Position numbers and translations under genes: made by a program. Shown piece by piece: positions 63,401 to 64,000 of a DNA stretch of 64,000 nt (the stretch's first letter is position 1; each line of letters begins with the position of its first letter). The notes under the pieces are model-generated. The model was not told the origin of the DNA, did not search any database, and was given only the letters and a program-made list of their open reading frames with translations. Location: the NCBI GenBank assembly GCA_902651635.1, contig CACRSC010000031.1, forward strand, positions 1,160,658 through 1,224,657, given 5' to 3'. The DNA comes from Mastigamoeba balamuthi (taxonomy: Eukaryota; Evosea; Mastigamoebida; Mastigamoebidae).

Positions 63401-64000
63401 GTGGTGCAGCAGTGTGCCGCCGTCCTGGTGCAGCGAGATGGTCGCCTTGAGCTGCAGCATGCGGACGAGGAGGTCCCACTTCTTCTTCTCGCAGCACGCG
63501 AAGAGGACGTCGGAGATGCGCGGGTCCGAGAGCGGCACCGACTCGTCGACCACCAGAGCCTTGGGCAGCGCCGCGCTGCTCAGGTACTCGTGCAGGGCGT
63601 AGTACCCGAACTCCGCGAGGCGTGTCTGGTGCACCTTGCAGCCCTTGAACGTCGAGTAGTCCGACAGCGCCGCGCACATGCGGAGCGCGTCCTCTACGGG
63701 CCACTCGGGCGCTGCGGCAGCGGCGCCTGCGGGGCCGCCCTTGGCCTCCCACCGCTCCTCGACGAGCACCTCGGAGATGGGGCGGCCCCCGAGGGACATC
63801 GCAAAGCCCTTGCCCGCCATGGCGACCATCGGCTCGACGTACCCGCCCCTGCAGGCCTCGCCCATGGCCTTCTGCTGCGCGATGGTCTCGATCTTCCCGG
63901 AGTTCAGGATCTCCTTGACCAGCAGCTTCTTGCCCGTGTCGCGCGCCCCGATGAGGTACGGGGACCTGTACCGAACGGGCGCCCACATGCCGACGATCGC
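60500..64000 (-). CDS. Ankyrin-calpain-like protein, probable pseudoprotease (partial at right edge)
   Basis: One long exon, open to the window edge; an ATG 12 nt from the edge may be internal. The first 500 residues carry ankyrin repeats (DGGTLLHHACRLRAPSAVVE, NQGMTALHFVPSARACELLL, LGNTALHYACAVGCEQATRI, KSGKTPLELAMDGESPQTLM). A calpain CysPc-like domain follows: EGSLWVNSVHPPK, NGHLGTDALLCAVAAV, NEWYAPLLEKAVAKLQSCYE, GCTWQECLNILVGG, TPGHSYVITKM and LFNPYADDVWQGDWS. His and Asn of the triad are present, but the catalytic Cys position (L-G-x-C-W) reads L-G-T-D-A. Calpain C2-like sequence, a coiled coil (LDKEVKFLRSREAQLAEELK) and a disordered A/P/K tail end the protein. Confidence 0.82.
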   Translation of the reverse strand, partial: AIVGMWAPVRYRSPYLIGARDTGKKLLVKEILNSGKIETIAQQKAMGEACRGGYVEPMVAMAGKGFAMSLGGRPISEVLVEERWEAKGGPAGAAAAAPEWPVEDALRMCAALSDYSTFKGCKVHQTRLAEFGYYALHEYLSSAALPKALVVDESVPLSDPRISDVLFACCEKKKWDLLVRMLQLKATISLHQDGGTLLHHACRLRAPSAVVEELIRLPISILATDNQGMTALHFVPSARACELLLARGADPNALSATGRTPFECLSTVDSIIAFVCLVNKSLRIQPSFSSPDRLRVKPADGMPSPNGKHATLLRVKLLVLDCFQGRNESVVQSWHILKEVGIPALNLAASAGNTDLIEQLISKSKILGPDILGNTALHYACAVGCEQATRILLKHIPEAAKLSQTMKNKSGKTPLELAMDGESPQTLMLLLEAGVPLSSFISVGFPANSVDACDQFARAYLEKFRRETSGKFVDPDFGANEGSLWVNSVHPPKTATVPSGWKRVSEMSGDKAKLFAQGSPRPGQVINGHLGTDALLCAVAAVSAAERGAFLKSMFISSDDDLRSHGIVAIRMFSSIGRLVFVVVDDMLPVMQRKGEAKDLVQPVYCRCKSENEWYAPLLEKAVAKLQSCYEAIEGCTWQECLNILVGGCGHELDLESPEIMRHRLCGNVWPFLSGLHRDPAQVNFLMCRIGEDKPKESCLGLTPGHSYVITKMHTLQGRFHLLRLFNPYADDVWQGDWSLKSDRWTPALLAEALGEEIPKSADTKLNPLKESQFFIELEGKNGFLSLFSELEVSTIERKSHTSQMSSVFNAALDPIPTCPLAVILPGPATLVLEVTQDPRGGGLTADEVTLVAGVVPFDSLSVVLSEKQGRPKSVVVSEMSALDAMARQLDVISKVQPATTTRAILELCVAPETLKICHSVILLFILRRKPIGGSADEPLLNTTASVRVQGCDAGLVSVVPVSFASSLAAAHSVPVAPPREGSSMALDKEVKFLRSREAQLAEELKEAKQNATAFKKELERNGLALPLQTKKPTAPGPDSRGGLSRSLGPPRPPSRIGSASQEARHSDRSSERTAEKPAAPERAAPEKQAPASAPTAAPAAAAHEKGRKPALPTTGAHARQHKGGQAEPVAAVKKATIGKQVAQANNGNGNAVLPPIAEKTKPGVA

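Noticed and set aside
1-64000. Bacterial origin of the window
   Set aside because: Short spliceosomal introns are required to join conserved domains in many genes, and the content (PTB, F-box, meckelin, POC1, RhoGAP) is eukaryotic.

Overview
The window is nuclear DNA of a GC-rich, intron-containing unicellular eukaryote. Evidence: most genes are interrupted by GT-AG introns, usually 45-130 nt, and reading frames fuse into recognisable eukaryotic proteins only after these are removed. A eukaryotic-type tRNA gene with good A and B boxes is present, and the protein set is typically eukaryotic (PTB splicing regulator, F-box, RhoGAP, BAH-MBD, meckelin, POC1, receptor kinases). POC1 (centriole/basal body) and meckelin (ciliary transition zone) mean the organism almost certainly builds a cilium or flagellum. 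Transmembrane TIG-TKL kinases plus high GC and short introns make a flagellated amoebozoan of Mastigamoeba type my best guess; a choanoflagellate or apusomonad cannot be excluded from sequence reading alone.

Layout. 0-5 kb: an acidic coiled-coil protein running off the left edge, a decayed LRR piece, an F-box/LRR protein and a membrane-anchored short-chain dehydrogenase (SDR). 5-13 kb: a two-TM protein, a PTBP-type RNA-binding protein, a BAH-MBD chromatin reader and a TIG receptor-like TKL kinase. 13-24 kb: a gene-poor stretch, a candidate DNA-binding protein, a RhoGAP-WD40 protein, an mRNA-export adaptor with a UAP56-binding motif, an unknown helical protein and a Sel1-repeat protein. 24-36.7 kb: a large carboxylic-acid-reductase-like ZZ-A-T-R-cupin protein, two small membrane proteins, a GAF-SAM tyrosine-kinase-like protein, an armadillo-like protein and a second SDR. 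36.8-47.3 kb: tRNA-Ile(GAU), POC1, a DXD glycosyltransferase, a Pho80-like cyclin and meckelin. 47.6-54.1 kb: four paralogous secreted proteins. 54.4-64 kb: a TKL kinase with a recent internal tandem duplication, a copper P1B-ATPase and an ankyrin-calpain-like protein that runs off the right edge.

The genes form no operons; they are packed on both strands, often as divergent pairs with 100-400 bp between start codons. A short AT-rich palindromic element built on GATATC/GATATT recurs upstream of many start codons and is the best candidate for an undescribed regulatory signal. The other leading candidate is the four-gene secreted family, whose members share a signal peptide, a basic (K/R)R site and a C-terminal G-A-S-x-x-P-W ending. 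Three introns, fixed by conserved protein motifs on both sides, appear to use GC-AG ends. I saw no CRISPR array, rRNA, retroelement or DNA transposon that I could support.
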